64,000 bases of DNA from Streptomyces xanthii (GTDB lineage Bacteria; Actinomycetota; Actinomycetes; Streptomycetales; Streptomycetaceae): contig NZ_CP061281.1 of assembly GCF_014621695.1 (NCBI RefSeq), positions 4,278,001-4,342,000 of the forward strand, in the 5' to 3' direction. Of this stretch, positions 61,993-64,000 are shown one piece after another. The notes beneath the pieces are model-generated. The model saw only the letters and a program-made list of their open reading frames with translations. It did no database searches and was not told the origin of the DNA. The position numbers and the translations under genes were made by a program. Every line of letters starts with the position of its first letter. Positions within the stretch are counted from its first letter, which is position 1.

Positions 61993-64000
<2,008 letters not shown>

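Overview
The window is chromosomal DNA of a Streptomyces-type actinomycete. The base composition is very GC-rich with codon third positions almost always G or C. Many starts are GTG, and about fifteen genes look leaderless (TAnnnT, 6-7 nt, then the start codon). Several gene groups are typical of the Streptomyces core chromosome: lsr2 beside clpC, panC-nadB-nadC-coaX, ppa/dacB/tilS/hpt/ftsH/folE, folP-folB-folK, a WhiJ-type regulator triad, a tipA gene and the OpuC uptake system. No tRNA, rRNA, CRISPR array, prophage or intact insertion sequence was seen. The gene calls are dense (about 63 coding genes) and most are housekeeping or accessory-core.

Layout. 1-9.8 kb: a YeiH-family exporter with a divergent LysR regulator, a GNAT enzyme and an MBL hydrolase separated by a 26-bp tandem repeat, a short family-A DNA polymerase, a C-N hydrolase, a DUF2786 protein and a FUSC membrane protein. 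9.8-22 kb: a lipoprotein, the Cys-less ribosomal proteins L33/L31 behind a Zur-like operator, an aldehyde dehydrogenase, the XRE/HATPase/DUF397 triad, DinB and PadR genes, glutamate decarboxylase divergent from tipA, YbjQ, DedA and ThrE. 22-37 kb: pyrophosphatase, a PBP4-type carboxypeptidase, a DUF2342 zinc protease, tilS, hpt, ftsH and folE on the plus strand. Opposite these run the lysyltransferase-like gene, folP, an NTF2-like gene, folB, folK and DUF3180. 37-49.5 kb: OpuC-type osmolyte transporter with a divergently placed ATPase, a coiled-coil membrane protein, two PH-domain membrane proteins, nuoD2 facing an NDUFAF7-type methyltransferase, a NarL-type two-component system, a TmrB-like ATPase and a DUF5937/ArsR regulator. 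49.5-64 kb: a threonine aldolase-like gene, a DUF2520-panC-nadB-nadC-coaX operon for NAD and coenzyme A, secreted and hypothetical proteins, a BlaI-like repressor, an ArgA-like acetyltransferase, lsr2, a conserved hypothetical and the first ~669 codons of clpC.

Most interesting structures: (a) nuoD2 next to a homologue of the mitochondrial complex I methyltransferase NDUFAF7, whose known substrate is the NuoD orthologue and whose target arginine is conserved here; (b) two related CTAG-flanked MITE-like palindromes (83 and 179 bp), each exactly 10 bp downstream of a stop codon in the same polarity, with covarying arms; (c) a family of 35-bp-arm inverted repeats, all three copies lying between convergent genes; (d) a complete tipA switch with a 19-bp-spacer operator, an internal TipAS start and a single cysteine; (e) two GTTCGC-N5-GCG ClgR-type boxes upstream of clpC; (f) perfect palindromes upstream of the ArsR-type gene, ftsH and the DinB/PadR genes.
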